Of a stretch of DNA of 64,000 bases, positions 1 through 12,839 are shown one piece after another; position 1 is the first letter of the stretch; every line of letters starts with the position of its first letter. Below the pieces are notes generated by a model. That model was not told the origin of the DNA, did no database searches, and was given only the letters and a program-made list of their open reading frames with translations. The position numbers were made by a program, and so were the translations under genes. This DNA is from Neodontobutis hainanensis (taxonomy: Eukaryota; Chordata; Actinopteri; Gobiiformes; Odontobutidae). Where the stretch lies: contig JALDNG010000008.1 in assembly GCA_024349245.1 (NCBI GenBank), positions 2,482,501 through 2,546,500 on the forward strand, written 5' to 3'.

Positions 1-2423
1 AGGCTAAAAATAACAGGTGCAGAAAGGGACGCAAAGATTTTGTAGAGCATGTGCATTGTATTATTTCTTTCTAAAAAGACCAAAAAGCATGTTCTAATTA
101 TTAAAATTTCATAAAATTACACATAAATTACACATTAGGTATTTTTACACATAAAAATACCTAACATGGCATTAACAAAAATTTCCAAAATACTATAGCA
201 TGAGACTTTCTTAGCTGCCTCAAGTGAAATCTCTTCTGTCGACCACTGCATGACTCATTATGGTGTGCTGGTGTTGTTCCAGGAAAAACGAGATGAGGAG
301 GCCAGACGTGTGTATATTAATGGCTGACTCGTCAAACAAAGCTTCATCATCTCCAGTGAAGCCCATTCACTGCCAGGAATCCTTGAGAGGCTTATTCTGC
401 GGCTAATATGCTGCAGCTGGTGCAGAAAGACCATGATGAACCAAAGAGTGTGACATCATGTGATGAGTCGGACACAGAGCAAAAATGTACATTCTGCTGA
501 ATCACAAAAATGACTCGTGTGCTTTGTCATTTGACATTAAGTGTTATCCTCTTCCTGTCCTCATCATTTAACCAGCCAGTCTTACACATTATTAACACAC
601 CCTTTATTTGTCAGTGCTAGCGATTCCTTGTGTTGGAATTGAGGAGTTTTAATGCCATTGTCTCAACATTAAAAGCCTAATGACTGGTGCTGAACAGGGG
701 GACAGTAGGTGGCTCACAGAAAAGCTAGAGAGGATCCAAAAACACTCCCTTCATGTTACGTTAAATCACCACGTGGGCAGTCACTGTCTCAAGTAGCTTT
801 GTCTGCAGTGTAGCTTTTCTAATGAGGGGCTTTTGGAGGCGGATGACAGAGCTGCCGGGGGAGGAGGGAGCTGAGAGAGTGGAGCAGTGCACTGTCCACA
901 GACATGGTTAATAGCAGACCCCCCACCCTCCCCCCACCCTCACCAATACCTCTCAGATGCCCTGCTGGCAGCCTGGAAGCACTGTCGGGACTAAGAAGGG
1001 CGGCATTAGTCTGAAACTCTCATCATGTCACATATGTTGAAAACCTCTAATCTAGCCACTAGAATGATAGGGGTAGAATTAAAGCCAAGTATGCAAATGG
1101 AAGCACAGAGGAACTCAAATAAGGGCTGTTTGTACGTGCACAGCAGAACATATTTTACTGTTTTGGTCTGATACAAGCATTGCATTCATCTCAAGATAAA
1201 AATCTTTTGGGACTTTCTGTGCTTCATTTATTTTTAGTCATTTAAACCAAGACATACTAATGACCTTCTGAATTGGAGGAAATGCTTAGGGTTTAGTTGC
1301 ACATTAAAGAGGTCAGACGGATACTAAAGATGCTGTAGTTTCTGGTTTCTAAAGATAAAGTTTCTCTCTCCTTTATTCAAAGTAATGATGTAATGGAAGT
1401 TTATAGTATGCCCATAAAAACAGTGCTGACACAACCTCTCATTGGTCTTCTACTGTGTACTGCAGGGCAGGATGTTAACACACATGATAATCCAAGAAGA
1501 AAATCAGGTCTTTTAAGATTTACACAGTTGTTTAACAATATTTTATTAGGGCTCCTACTGTAATCAACAACTTGGTCCAAGTACTGTAAAAAAGTAAAGT
1601 AAGCGTCAAAGTAAAGTAAGTAAAGTGAGCACAAAGACATTTCACTCGACATCTTCTTCAATTAAAATGAATACATACTTTGAAAAATAAATGAAATAAA
1701 GAAGATCCTGTTTGTTACAACATTTAGGGATTTTTAAAGCTAGAGCTTATGCAAAACAGATGTTTGGGCAATGATTAAAGCATTATTCCCACAGAAAGGT
1801 AAATATATCTGAGAGGACAGCCCACACAAGGTATAAATGAGAGCATTATTCTAATCTTAATTATTCCTCTGTCACTTAAATTTTCAGCAGGTATTTGATG
1901 TCCAAGTCGTTCGTGGTACATTTAACCTAAATATGTTCATATCAGTGGAGTGAGAAGATTAGAAGCTGGTGGAGACTCAGGAAGTGGCGCATGTTTGCCA
2001 TCTAGTGGATAATTGAGGTAGTGCTGCTTTTGTGATCCAATCTAGTGCCATTAAAAGTTTACAATTACATTTATAGGTTACATCCATACACTTTTCTCTC
2101 TTTTTCAAAATTATGATGTAAACAAGTGCAATGTGCAATCTTACTGAAGATTTATATATTTTTTTTGTTTGTTTTGCTTGAATCCTACACCAAAAGCATA
2201 TTCTCCTTTTACTCTCACACAGTGTAAGATCTAATTGTTTTTATGCAGGTGCAATGATTGATTACTACATCTTCATCATACTAAAATCTGACAAATGAGA
2301 CCATATTGGCTCCTTTAATTTTCACTTTAACGAACCGATATTTGCAGACTTTTCTATCCTCAGCAGTATTAAACTAGTAAGTGAATAGCCTAATAGAAGC
2401 ATATTCTATTTAAAAAGTAAAAT
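1..2423. other. Intergenic sequence upstream of tmem47
   Basis: AT-rich sequence without a convincing exon. The open frames here are short, lack splice context and resemble no family I know. I see no RNA gene. Regulatory elements could be present, but nothing in the bases alone identifies one. Confidence 0.6.
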
Positions 2424-2460
2424 ATAAGCGCTATATAAATGCACACCATTTACCATTTAC
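2424..2460 (+). repeat. LINE 3'-tail remnant (L2-like)
   Basis: The string AAGCGCTATATAAATGCA followed by CCATTTACCATTTA resembles the 3' tails of common fish L2-type LINEs. A related tail occurs at about 46.93-47.01 kb. No coding part is attached. It lies about 210 bases before the tmem47 start codon, so it may sit close to the promoter. Confidence 0.4.
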
Positions 2461-2672
2461 GTCGTACGTCAACTTTGAAAGGTCACCACCGGAAGCCTCT
2501 GTGAATGCAGTGTAGCGGTACAGACACAGAGCTCAGAGACTGTGGTGCGAGAGGAGGACGCGCAGACGCCGAAGATTTTTCACAGAAAGACTCCCTTGTT
2601 AAACTTGGCGGTCCAGTCCTGGTCTTAAGTCTTGCTTCTGAGAGACACTCGAGAGAACGCTTGGAAAAGAAG

Positions 2673-5600
2673 ATGTCCGTGAACGAGGCGTACGTGTTCC
2701 GCCCGTTTAAACTCATCGCGCTGCTGTGCGTGTTTCTGGCGCTGTGTCTGGACGTGGTGGCCCTGCTCAGTCCCGCTTGGGTCACCGCGGACCACTTCTC
2801 CCTGTCGCTGTGGGAGTCGTGCTCGCAGTCCGAGGCTCGCCATCCCGCCCAGGAGCCCGAGTGGAGCTGCTTTTCCACGCTCACTTCTGGTACGTAAATG
2901 TCAAGCTACTTGTTTCCCGCTTTGTTCTGTTATTGTTTAGTTTTACGGGTACAAATGCACAAAAGTAGCCTATTAGAACTTCATATTGGCATTTTCCCAC
3001 AGTTCAACACGGTTTTGTTTGAGTAGTTAAAAAAAAAATACTGGAAGAGTAGCCTAATATAATATTTTGATCTCCTTAATGCTATACTTCTATCCCCTGA
3101 AAGGCACAATAGAAGAAACATGTTTCCTGGATGTCTTTTAGGATTAAATGTCACTGTAACTTTTGAGTATTTTGGTCACAGCTAGGGTTACCAGTTTCAA
3201 AAGACATTTCTATGGGTTTAGTCACTTGAGTGTCATGTCCAGCAATAATTTGTTTTGAGTTGGATTTATGGCATGTGTCCAGCAGCAGTGGTATTCAGGC
3301 ATTCTTGTGCTTTCCCTGTTTCATACCAGAACTATGACATGGTGCTGTCAGGATAACAAAACATCATGACGCTCAGTTTGGGCAGAAAGGTCTGATTCAA
3401 AAGGGATTTACTAAACTTTTGTCGCTTAAATGTACCAGTGTGCTTTGCTTTGGTTCATGGAGACACTTTTCTCTGCATCTTCAGCATCATCCACTTGATC
3501 AGGTTGTCTTTTGTCCAGCAGAGAGCCAACATGATGGATGTTTGTGCCCTCAGCCCCCTCCTCCATCACCCACTGGAGACAAAATCAGCTTTGAATGCAC
3601 CAGATTAGGAGAATTTAGCTCTCTAAACTGGTGTTGGTGTTTGACCTACCTTCTCTGAACAACATAAGAAAATGTATAAGAAAGGAGATCATTAAGAGCT
3701 CAAAGCCAAGAATCATACAAACTATATCAACTAAAACAAAAAGCAGTGCTGGTGTGGTTCAGTGTGGTCTAATAATGTGGAATGTGTTGTGTGAATAGGG
3801 GGCGGGTTTGTTTCTTTGAGGGTCCGCAGGCCTCATTAAAGCAACAGTTAAGGGGTGTGTTGGGGTTAAAGGCAATGCAGGCCTACAATGTACATATTCT
3901 CATGTCTTTCCCAGGATTCTTCTGTTTCACTTTATTTTTCTTGCAGAGTAATGTAACACTGAGTCTATAAATGTGTGTCTGAGAACATAGCTGCAAGAAG
4001 ACACAATACGTTTACCACAGATGATATGAACGTATTATTTTCTTGTAAGGGAAGAGTAAAGTTCATATGTGCAGCAGCTTTTGGGGGAATTGTTCCTTCT
4101 TGTCCCAAACTTAAATGAATCGGGAGCTAAAAACAATGTCTGGGCTGCATCAGTGCAAAGTCTCCTTTTTGAGCCAAGTTCTTGGAGGACAGTGAAAGTG
4201 CAGTGTCTGAAAACCATACAAAGACAGTCTTTTTAGGAAAGGAACCTGTGAAACAAAAAAAGTCTAATCTATAACTCACCCTGCAAGATGTGCTTAAAAC
4301 AAAATGTTAAAAAGTGTGAACATGGGCAGGAAGCACAAAAAGAAATAAGATGATTGCATTTGATTTTTGTGAAAGCCATATTATTATATTACATACATTA
4401 TTTGACTTTACCTTTTTAAACAAATTAGCAAGCACTGAATACATAACCTAAAATTTTATTGGGTCTGAAATAGTGCATAGATGGGATAAATACATATATC
4501 TGTACATGGGAGACAACACGTCAATGCACTAAATCCACCATGTTTCATTCAAAAGCCGAAACTAACAGGACACAGCTCACCTATCAATAGCTATAAAGAA
4601 TCAACCCATAGCTACAACATATTCCGTCTAAACATGTTTTCAATGTGACTGTTGTTTTGTAAGCCTTAGGCTCTATACTGTTCTGCGGGAGCAGCTATTG
4701 TGTGGTGTTTGTCAGCACAGCAGTTCATTTCAACCGCAGTGAATCAGTCTTTTGTTGAGACTCTGCCTTTACTCCAGTCTAACCTGTGTGCTTGTCCTGC
4801 AGACTGGCAGATTGCCACCCTGGTGCTGCTGGTGACCGGCGCTGTGGCTACTCTGGTGGCATTTTTGGTGGCACTCATTTCACTGTGCCACGGGACGCAG
4901 AGACGACACTACCGCACCGTGGCTGTGCTCCTCTTCACTGCAGGTACATCTTTAATTCTCTCTCGGTAGGACAACTTATACAACTGCCTACATCGTCTCC
5001 AGTGTTCAGTGTTCAAGCTCTGTTTGGGGCTACACATAGGAAGAGTACACACAGTGTGCTTCGAATGCAACCACAACAATTTCCAGCGAGGTTTTTTTTT
5101 TTTTTTGTTCCAGTATGCACATTAAATAGGAGGGTGAAGAGGGAAAGCTGAATGAGGCATGTTGGTTGAGCTCACTTTTTCTGTGGTAAAGACTCTGGGA
5201 AGCTACTGGAGCACGAGCCAAGAAAAAGCAGCCGCAGAATCTGCAGCCTTACCACTAAAGTGAAGTCACTCAGAGGAAAAATGACACCATAGGCTCCTCA
5301 CCCATTGCTGCCTCATACTTGGACCATACTGTATCTGCACACTTTGTGAAGCGCTGCTTTGGGGAGGACACTGTTTTATACTTTCTTAGGGCGATCTATC
5401 TTTATACACAATAGGAAGATGTCCCATAAACTATTATAATCATAAAGCACTAACCACCAGCCACCGCTTTACTAAGGCTATTTCCTGCTTCCATAATAAA
5501 ATTACATAAGACGCAGACATTTATTTAACTAAACCAAACTATTTATATTGCAATGTTTTGTTTTTTTTAATGACTGTAGACTCACTTGGAGTTTTTTGTG

Positions 5601-6743
5601 TCACACCCACAATGTTATAACCATAGACCTTGATCACATATTTGTTTTTCTGACATTAAATTATAGATGTTCATTTTGTGGCACTTTTAAAGAAAGTTCT
5701 TTTTATAGAAAGAACTATATACTATGTTTCTTTGAAGGACATTTAGAAGAAACGGTCATGGATTTCTTCTGTTCTGTGTCTAAAACCATTCACAGTCACA
5801 AAGGACTAGTGTATGTTGTGTCATTAAGTGCAAACACGCTGCGTGTCTGCGCTGTGTTATTCTTTCCTGTGTGTAATTGCCTGGTGAGAATAAGGCCTCT
5901 CTACAGGCCACGGTCCTGAGCAGAGTAGCAGCAGAGGGTTGGACTCTATATTAAATGCCCCTCGGCAGGGCTGTGTGGGATATATTTTCTGTCTAGAAAT
6001 ATGACCTCAACAGGCTGTGAGGCTCAGCCTGTGCTCCATCAACAGCGTCACATTCCTGGGCTTCCACAGCCCTCTGTCTTTTAGGAAGGAAAGGTGGAAC
6101 AGTCACCGCACAGTTTCTTCCTGAGAGTCACCTAAAGAAAATGTACAGACCCCAAATGTTTAATCACAAACATCATCACGTCGTTTACCACAGGGGCTAC
6201 TGACTGAGCAGAGGAAATGATTCACTTCTGAATAAAGGCCTTTGCAAAAGTCAAGGTCTCAAGAATAAAGACTGTCTTTAGAGTGTATTACTAATTTCTT
6301 TGAAGGCAGGAAAGGAAAAACTGGGAAACATTTAAGTAGTGTTGCACATGTAATAAGTGTCTCCTGGCAATGTATTATACAGTTACATAATTATTTTGGT
6401 ACCAGCTATTAATCTAATAAGATTAGATTTGTCACTGAAGCACAGTCAGAAGTTTGGTGGTTACCCATTTTCTCTACAGACAATAAAAAGCTCAATATGA
6501 TGATCTAAGAATAATTGACATATTGACTTTATTAACATAATACTGTTTAATTGATTTGTTCTAGTGGTACTCCAGGCCTGTGCTCTGGTGCTCTACCCGA
6601 TCAAGTTCATTGATGGCACAGTTCTTCAGACGTACCATGAGTTCAACTGGGGCTATGGGCTCGGCTGGGGTGCCACCATCTTCATGTTGGGCGGCATCCT
6701 GTTCTGCTTGCGCACAGACGTATATGAGGACGCCATGTACTGA
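2673..6743 (+). CDS. tmem47: Transmembrane protein 47 (TMEM47/claudin-like, four membrane spans)
   Basis: Coding exons are 2673-2889, 4803-4943 and 6565-6743 (537 nt, 178 aa; human TMEM47 is 181). Both introns are GT-AG and interrupt a codon after its first base. The family acts at epithelial cell junctions. Four hydrophobic segments lie at about residues 13-33, 76-100, 110-133 and 146-165. The first extracellular loop holds SPAWVTADH, then SLWESC and a second Cys, as in the PMP22/claudin fold. DWQIAT, VLYPIKFI and HEFNWGYGLGWGATIF match TMEM47 as I recall it. The start was chosen because MSVNEAY precedes TM1 as in relatives. However, the frame is open upstream to an in-frame ATG at 2505, which would add 56 residues. 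The C-terminus ends YEDAMY (human YEDYY). Confidence 0.93.
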
Positions 6744-7336
6744 GTCCCTTCAGACATTCATGTAAAAGGTGTGCTCCACTCCTTACCCTTCGCTGCCACG
6801 GCGCACACACATCCTCGACTGTGCTATTTTTACACAAGGTAAGAGGTCTAATTTAGGCCGGACTCCTACTCCCCCTCTCTCTCTCTGCGCCCGGCGGGTC
6901 CCTGAGCGCCTCTGGTAACGGGCACAGTGCTTTCTGGATAGACGAAGACCACAGATGCTGGACATTACTTCTTCAAATTGAGTATGATCTCTATTCTTGA
7001 GCGTACATATCAGCAGAGACCTGAATGTTCAGAGGACAAACATTCGATCAGATTTTTATTTGTTTTTGTTTTGTTTTTTTGTAGAAAAATCATGAGGATA
7101 AGCTTGTTAATGTATTTATAGTTTTATTTTTCTCCTTCTAGAAAACTCGTCCCTTTTTTTTACTGTGTTCTTGCTTGTAATAGTAACTAAAGCTTCTGCT
7201 ATTAGAAGTGTAAGATGGCTTCATTTGAAATTATGATGTAGGGCTATTGGAGTGTTTATAGTTTGTGAGAACTAAAAATGTTTTGCCAAATTGATCAGGT
7301 AAATATATGTAATGTATAGTCTTTCTACTGGAAAGA

Positions 7337-7349
7337 AATAAAGAATAAA
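7337..7349 (+). terminator. tmem47 polyadenylation signals
   Basis: Two AATAAA hexamers (7337-7342 and 7344-7349) follow the tmem47 stop by about 600 bases. A TG-rich stretch follows, as expected downstream of a cleavage site. The 3' UTR is therefore about 0.6 kb. Confidence 0.7.
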
Positions 7350-7359
7350 GGTCTTTTTA

Positions 7360-9345
7360 GTTTTGAGAGCAACAGGTGTTGTATTGTTTTTACTGAGCAC
7401 TTTGACCTCGGGAATGTAAGGAAGGATGTGTCCAATGTGTCTAAATATCAGTCCATGTTAACTTGGAATTTGATTATTGAAAGTTTTTATTGTCAAAAGC
7501 ACCAACAAAATCAAACGTCATCATCTTCATAGAGATTTAAAGTAGTTTATTTTTCATCACATATCTTTGTTGTCTGAATGTAGATCTCGTAAAACCAAGA
7601 ACATTCTGGTTATGCTCAACACACAAATGCTTCTGTGAATAAGCAGTGGTCTGTCAAAGGGGCTATTGGACTTTTTAGTAGTGACCTCTGAAGAAGCTTT
7701 TGAAAAGTGATTTACTGTTGTGTAAGTTGATCTAGTTACATGCACTTGCCACAGAAAACGGGATTTTACAATGGTACTCCAGTTTCATGTTTCAAAGAGG
7801 AATAAGCTTTCATTCAAAAGTATTTACACTGTTTTAGTAAGTTATGCAGCTTTTTTCCTCGCCACTGTGACCCACAGCTTTGTTTACTCACTTCTATTTG
7901 CACTCCGCACTTTTGACCACACCCTTGCGTTCAACTCAAATGCACTGCGCCACCTAGTCTCAAGACTCGTGAGCTGCACTCAAAGTTGAGAAGCATGTCT
8001 TTTCCTCACCTGAATGCCCACAGCAACATGAGCTCTACACATCTAAAAAAACCTGACCTATTTGATAGAATCTATAGAAAGCAACTTAACCAAAAGGACT
8101 GATTTTAATTTGATTTGAGGAGAATATGGGTCTGTTTTGTCAAATGTGAATGAAGTAACTGCTGCAGCTGCTCTGTTGGCTCAGTTTCTGAATATTTTGG
8201 AGCAGCACATTGCAGCTGTTATCTTTGTATTTAAACAACATGCAGCATATGTAAAGTCTCATAGAAATGCTGGACGATGAGTATTCTGATCCCCTGGGTG
8301 CAGTAACTAGCTGGGCCCTGCAATCTTTTTTATTTTTTTCTGCAGGGACAGATTCCAGTTACTGAGCCGAGGGGACAGAGACTTCAATGAATGTCTCCTG
8401 AGAATGACAAGGAGAATTTACAGATGAAAACATGAGCATGTAGTGAAATTATGAAAAAAAAAACCCCACACAAACCTGTCCGGTTCTTCAGACGGTCCGC
8501 GGCTGGAAAGTGTGGTCAGTCCTTTGACCAGCAGAGCAACAAAATGGACAGAAAAGTAACAACCTGGCTTTACATTAGCCTCCCACCAGTCTTCTATCAT
8601 ATCTAGCTCCACCGAAATTACACATTAACCCGTGGGAAGTCACTTGCTGCTATGCCTGTCCTGGGCCAACGTCTCGTTGCTTTATGTCCTTAGGGAGATT
8701 TTGGCTTGAATTGAGACTTAACGTTTGACTTTTATTTACTACAAATTATTTAGAGAGAAGCACTGAGGTTTTTTTTTCTTGGAGTGTGAAAAGGAAATGA
8801 ATCAAACAAGGGAAAACTAAGCACATTTTATGTCATGCACAAAAATGTCTAACCAAGAGTGACTCCTTTGTGGGAAGCAGACAGCTGTCCAGATGACCTT
8901 GTGGATGCAGGTGTTCTTCAAACAAACGGCAATGGTCAGCTCGGAGCCACATGGTCGTTTTCCCAAAGTGTGATACAAAATATGTAAGGAGAAATTTAAA
9001 AGTAATAACCACATAACAAGAACACAATGCTGAATGAAGTCTTTCACAGTTTTAAGACGCCCTGAAAATGGGGTTTGTTACAGTGTCGGTACAAAACCTG
9101 ACCACTAGAGGGCAACTAATCCATTACAAATGAACTGTAGCCTCTGTATAATTAGTTTCAGAGAGCTACAAATGTATATATTTCATCTATTTACAATTAG
9201 ACAAAGGCAAATAACGGAAAAGATATTGCTGATATGTTTATTTATTTTATTATTTAATGAAGAAGTGTGATTGATGTCAGCTCCAGAAGTAGTAAAAATC
9301 TAATAATAATGACAATAATACAGTCGGACGACACACTGATTTTAT
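7360..9345. other. Intergenic spacer between tmem47 and il13ra2
   Basis: About 2 kb between two genes that point toward each other. Short open frames on both strands show neither codon bias nor homology. I see no RNA gene or clear mobile element. Confidence 0.55.
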
Positions 9346-9353
9346 AGAAACAT

Positions 9354-9359
9354 TTTATT
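9354..9359 (-). terminator. Candidate il13ra2 polyadenylation signal
   Basis: TTTATT on the plus strand reads AATAAA on the gene strand, about 570 bases past the il13ra2 stop. Other TTTATT copies lie nearby (for example near 9548), so the exact site is uncertain. Confidence 0.4.
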
Positions 9360-9929
9360 TAAAGCAAAAAAACATAACTTTTAGTGAGTTGTTGCTGAAA
9401 TGCATATTATACTTTTCTAATGCATGGCTTCCCAGCAAAAAATACAAATTATTAAATACTGAGGTAATTAACATTATGAACACACAAAGGTTTCTCAATA
9501 ACATTATTCTCCACAAAGAGATTGTGTGTAATGTAATATTACTAAGGCCATTTATTTTTAAGTTACAGACTTTGACGCAAAACACTGTAAAGTAACCTCA
9601 TTATACCTAGACTTTGTGGCAAGAATAGTGGCATGTGGTTAATATATAATAAAAATAAGTGCTTAAGTAATAGTACAATCATTGATCGTTTATGCAAAAT
9701 AAACTGGCATGCTCTATAGAAAACTGAGTAAGTTCTTTTATATGGCAGCCAAAATAACCAATCTAATGTAAAACAATTTCAGTATTTGTTTAACCTGAGG
9801 AATGAGTAAAAGTAAAATATGCAAGCTAGGCACAATAAAATAATATGTTATCTATAAGCCTCTGCAGCCTTGCTTTTGGCTCTCAAGGTGTTGAACCTCA
9901 AGTGTACAATCCATAGTTTCCGACGCAGC

Positions 9930-12562
9930 TTATTTTTGGCACAGCATCATGGTGAGCGAAGGGTTCATTTTCTTTACTGGTCTCATTCGTCTCCTAAAAT
10001 TCAAACACAAGTCACTCAGTATGTCCACGCTGTTTTGATGTTGTAAAAATATTTTGAGGACCTTACAATGAGAGCCCAGCCCACCCACACAGTCCTAGCA
10101 CCAGAGCAGCTATTATGGTGATTGCGATAAAGACATATGCAGGCAACAAGTCCGAGCTTGATGTATACGTCAGTTGGTCATTATCTACAAGAACAGCACA
10201 CGCCAAGTATTATTAATGCCAATGTTCAAACGACTTATTAAGCCAGATTCAATTGCATCATGAAGCACCATACTCTCCCTCAGGGCAAGCTAGCACAGTT
10301 GACCTATAGGCAATGCAGGTTTATGCTTGAGTCACGTGGCAGCATCATAGACCTTCATTAAGGGCTCATTTAAACTTTTGACTAAAGATAAGCATTAGTT
10401 ACCGGGGTAGCACACAGCTGGACTCCAGTCACTCCACATGCTCCTCGACACACAGTAGTTGTTCAACCTAGAGCGAACTTTTAAACAGCAGGTCTCATTT
10501 TCTGGAAGAGTCAGCTCTACCGACGTCTCTGTGGGTGTAATCTGCTGTGACAAGTGAAAATATCAAATTGACAGATCATAAGAGAGCCATTGTAAGAGAA
10601 CTATTCATGACATACTGTACTATAAACAAACAAACAGAAAAAAACAGTCATCTATTGAGCTTTTGTGCCAACATGCAGGTTGTTTTGCTTCACTCTTTTA
10701 TTATTTACTTCGTGGGCTATTACCTTTACACAGTTATCAGTCAATGGGTTGCCAAGAATTATAAAAACATCAGCACTGATTATGTCTTCATACTTTATCC
10801 GCTTGACACATGCTTCTTACTTAATTGAACTGTCACATTTGTAAGCTTAGGTTTTTAACTAAAATAAGTAAAGATACAGTTTAGACCCAGGCCGTGGTTT
10901 AAACTTTTAGATAAAAACAATCGTTGATCTTATTAGATTATCAAAAAAAAAAAAAAAAGAAATGTACCAATGCTTTTTTGCCATCTCGTGTGTCTTCAAC
11001 CTGCCATTCCAGACAATGTTCAGGAATTCTTCCTGCAGGACAGTCCCAGCTTAACATCAACTGCCTGTCTGGGCCCATCACCACATTTATCTTCTGTGTT
11101 GCTTTAGGCTTCACTTAAAATCAGAAACAAAGAAGTCAAATAAAGGTATATCTCATGGGTTTTTTTTGGGCTTAAGATCATTTTACCATTGTTCTGGGTC
11201 TGGAGAGAGGTGTACACTGGTTTAATATGTTCATCTGGAGATGAGGCGTTCACACACAGGTTGACATCAGAAAAAGTTGGTAAATTTGTCCCTGAGAAGT
11301 TGCAGCCACTCCTGATGCCATTAGAAATAATGTACTGTGGACATTCTTCTGCATGTGCAAGTTCCTTGTGCCTACAAAGAAAAACCCAAACAAGTTATAA
11401 CAGCCTAAACAGCCATAATTATAGTCCTACTCCCACAATAAATGGAACTATTACCATGTTTAATTATTTGTTATGTTGACAAATTGATGTAGTATTGTTA
11501 AATGTGTTACATATTAACAAATGTAGTTTACTTTTTCCACACACAAGATAAAAAAAATGCTTATGATGCAAACTCAATGACAAATGACATACCAGTAAAA
11601 AAGGGTCTCCTGTGCCTGTCGTGACATCTTTGGACTTCTTGTCCAGCTGCATATCATGTGCTCCATGTTATGGTTCACACAGGTAAGATCCTGGATGCCT
11701 TGAGTGCCTAAAAAGAGTTACTCATTTTTATCACCAAAACAAAACACATTATTAAGATAATGATGCTTTGAGGACTGACCAGTCTCATCAGGTTTTTGGA
11801 CCACTTCAGTGTAATTGTGGCTTTTGACTGTACCCCCATCCACACAGGCTCCAGTGATGAGAGTGTAAACCCGGACTTTAATTTCTCGGGCCAGATCAAA
11901 CTGGGCACTGAATGACGTCTGAGATGTCCTTATACTCTGGCAAACAGCACACAACAGAACACTATTGTCATATGAGATTTACATATTTGAATAATTAAAG
12001 CTGACTTTTATTACATTGCTAAAACTGAATGCTATAGAGTACAGTCATGTTTGAACCTAAATGTGAAGATGCCTTTGTGTTGATGAATCCTTGTGCCTCA
12101 AACACTTACTGTCCATCTGTTGCTGTATGTGCCATAGTAGTGTAGCTCATACTTGAGGGAACACTGGACCTGCTGTTCTTGGCTCATCCTGGCAAAATCC
12201 TGAGAAGGACTCCATGTGATCTCCAGGTTCCCCAAGTATCCAGGGTCCCTTATCACCACTTCCTCAGGAGGGTCTATGGAACTGGACACCACTGCAAAAC
12301 AGCGGCATGTTAGGCTAAATGTTAATGCAATGTACATTACAGATACTCATTACAAAACATTACAGAAAACCCATGCTGCTTCGGGACACAGATCATTCAT
12401 TTACCCGTGTCTCTACAAACCCCAAAAAGCGTATTTTACGGTTACTTTTGTAAAAAAAAAAAAAAAAATTTAAAAGTGCTTTAATTTAGACCAACCTTTG
12501 CAGTGGATGCACCCCCAGCTTGTTAGGAGTAACATCTGTAAAAATGAATACATTCCCGCCAT
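9930..12562 (-). CDS. il13ra2: Interleukin-13 receptor alpha-2 (decoy cytokine receptor)
   Basis: Nine exons: 12562-12496, 12291-12110, 11936-11780, 11707-11593, 11371-11187, 11113-10968, 10544-10403, 10184-10067 and 9993-9930 (1176 nt, 391 aa; human 380). All junctions are GT-AG and in phase. A short hydrophobic signal peptide starts MAGMYSFL. Fibronectin-type modules follow: DPGYLGNLEITW resembles human DPGYLGYLYLQW, and there are CSWTRSP, LCVNASSP and the cytokine-receptor box WSDWS at residues 321-325. One membrane span lies at about 346-370. The cytoplasmic tail is only about 21 residues, basic and without Tyr. That matches IL13RA2, which binds IL-13 without JAK signalling. An in-frame ATG at 12697 would add 45 residues ahead of the signal peptide; I judged it 5' UTR. 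IL13RA1 is excluded by the short tail. Confidence 0.93.
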
Positions 12563-12763
12563 TGAGACGCATTTACTTATCCAGCTGTAATTCAAAAAGG
12601 CGGAGAGGAGACAACGTTTATTTATATAAAATAAGAAATTGCGGTAAGAAAAAAAATATTTAGTATTAATATAAAAAACACACACACAAATCAACACATT
12701 TACCGGAATGCGTTAGTGTTAAAGCAGGTTCAGTCTGAGTTTATGAGACACGACGCGTGGGTG

Positions 12764-12838
12764 AGTGTCTTTTATTGGACACTCCGCCAGTGTTTTCAGA
12801 GTTTCCAGGGTGTGTCTCACTTCAGTAGAACTGAAGTG
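12764..12838 (-). promoter_or_regulatory. Putative il13ra2 promoter with STAT6-type site
   Basis: On the gene strand, CCAATAAAAGA (about 12769-12779) offers a CCAAT/TATA-like element about 210 bases before the start codon. Just upstream, 12821-12830 reads TTCAGTAGAA, a TTC-N4-GAA spacing preferred by STAT6. It lies inside a perfect 9-bp inverted repeat (12818-12826 and 12830-12838). IL13RA2 is known to be induced by IL-4/IL-13 through STAT6 in mammals. The link here is inference, since a motif with six fixed bases arises often by chance. Confidence 0.4.
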
Positions 12839-12839
12839 G

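Noticed and set aside
2483..2884. Minus-strand open frame over tmem47 exon 1
   Set aside because: Shadow of a GC-rich coding exon; the plus-strand reading has clear TMEM47 homology.
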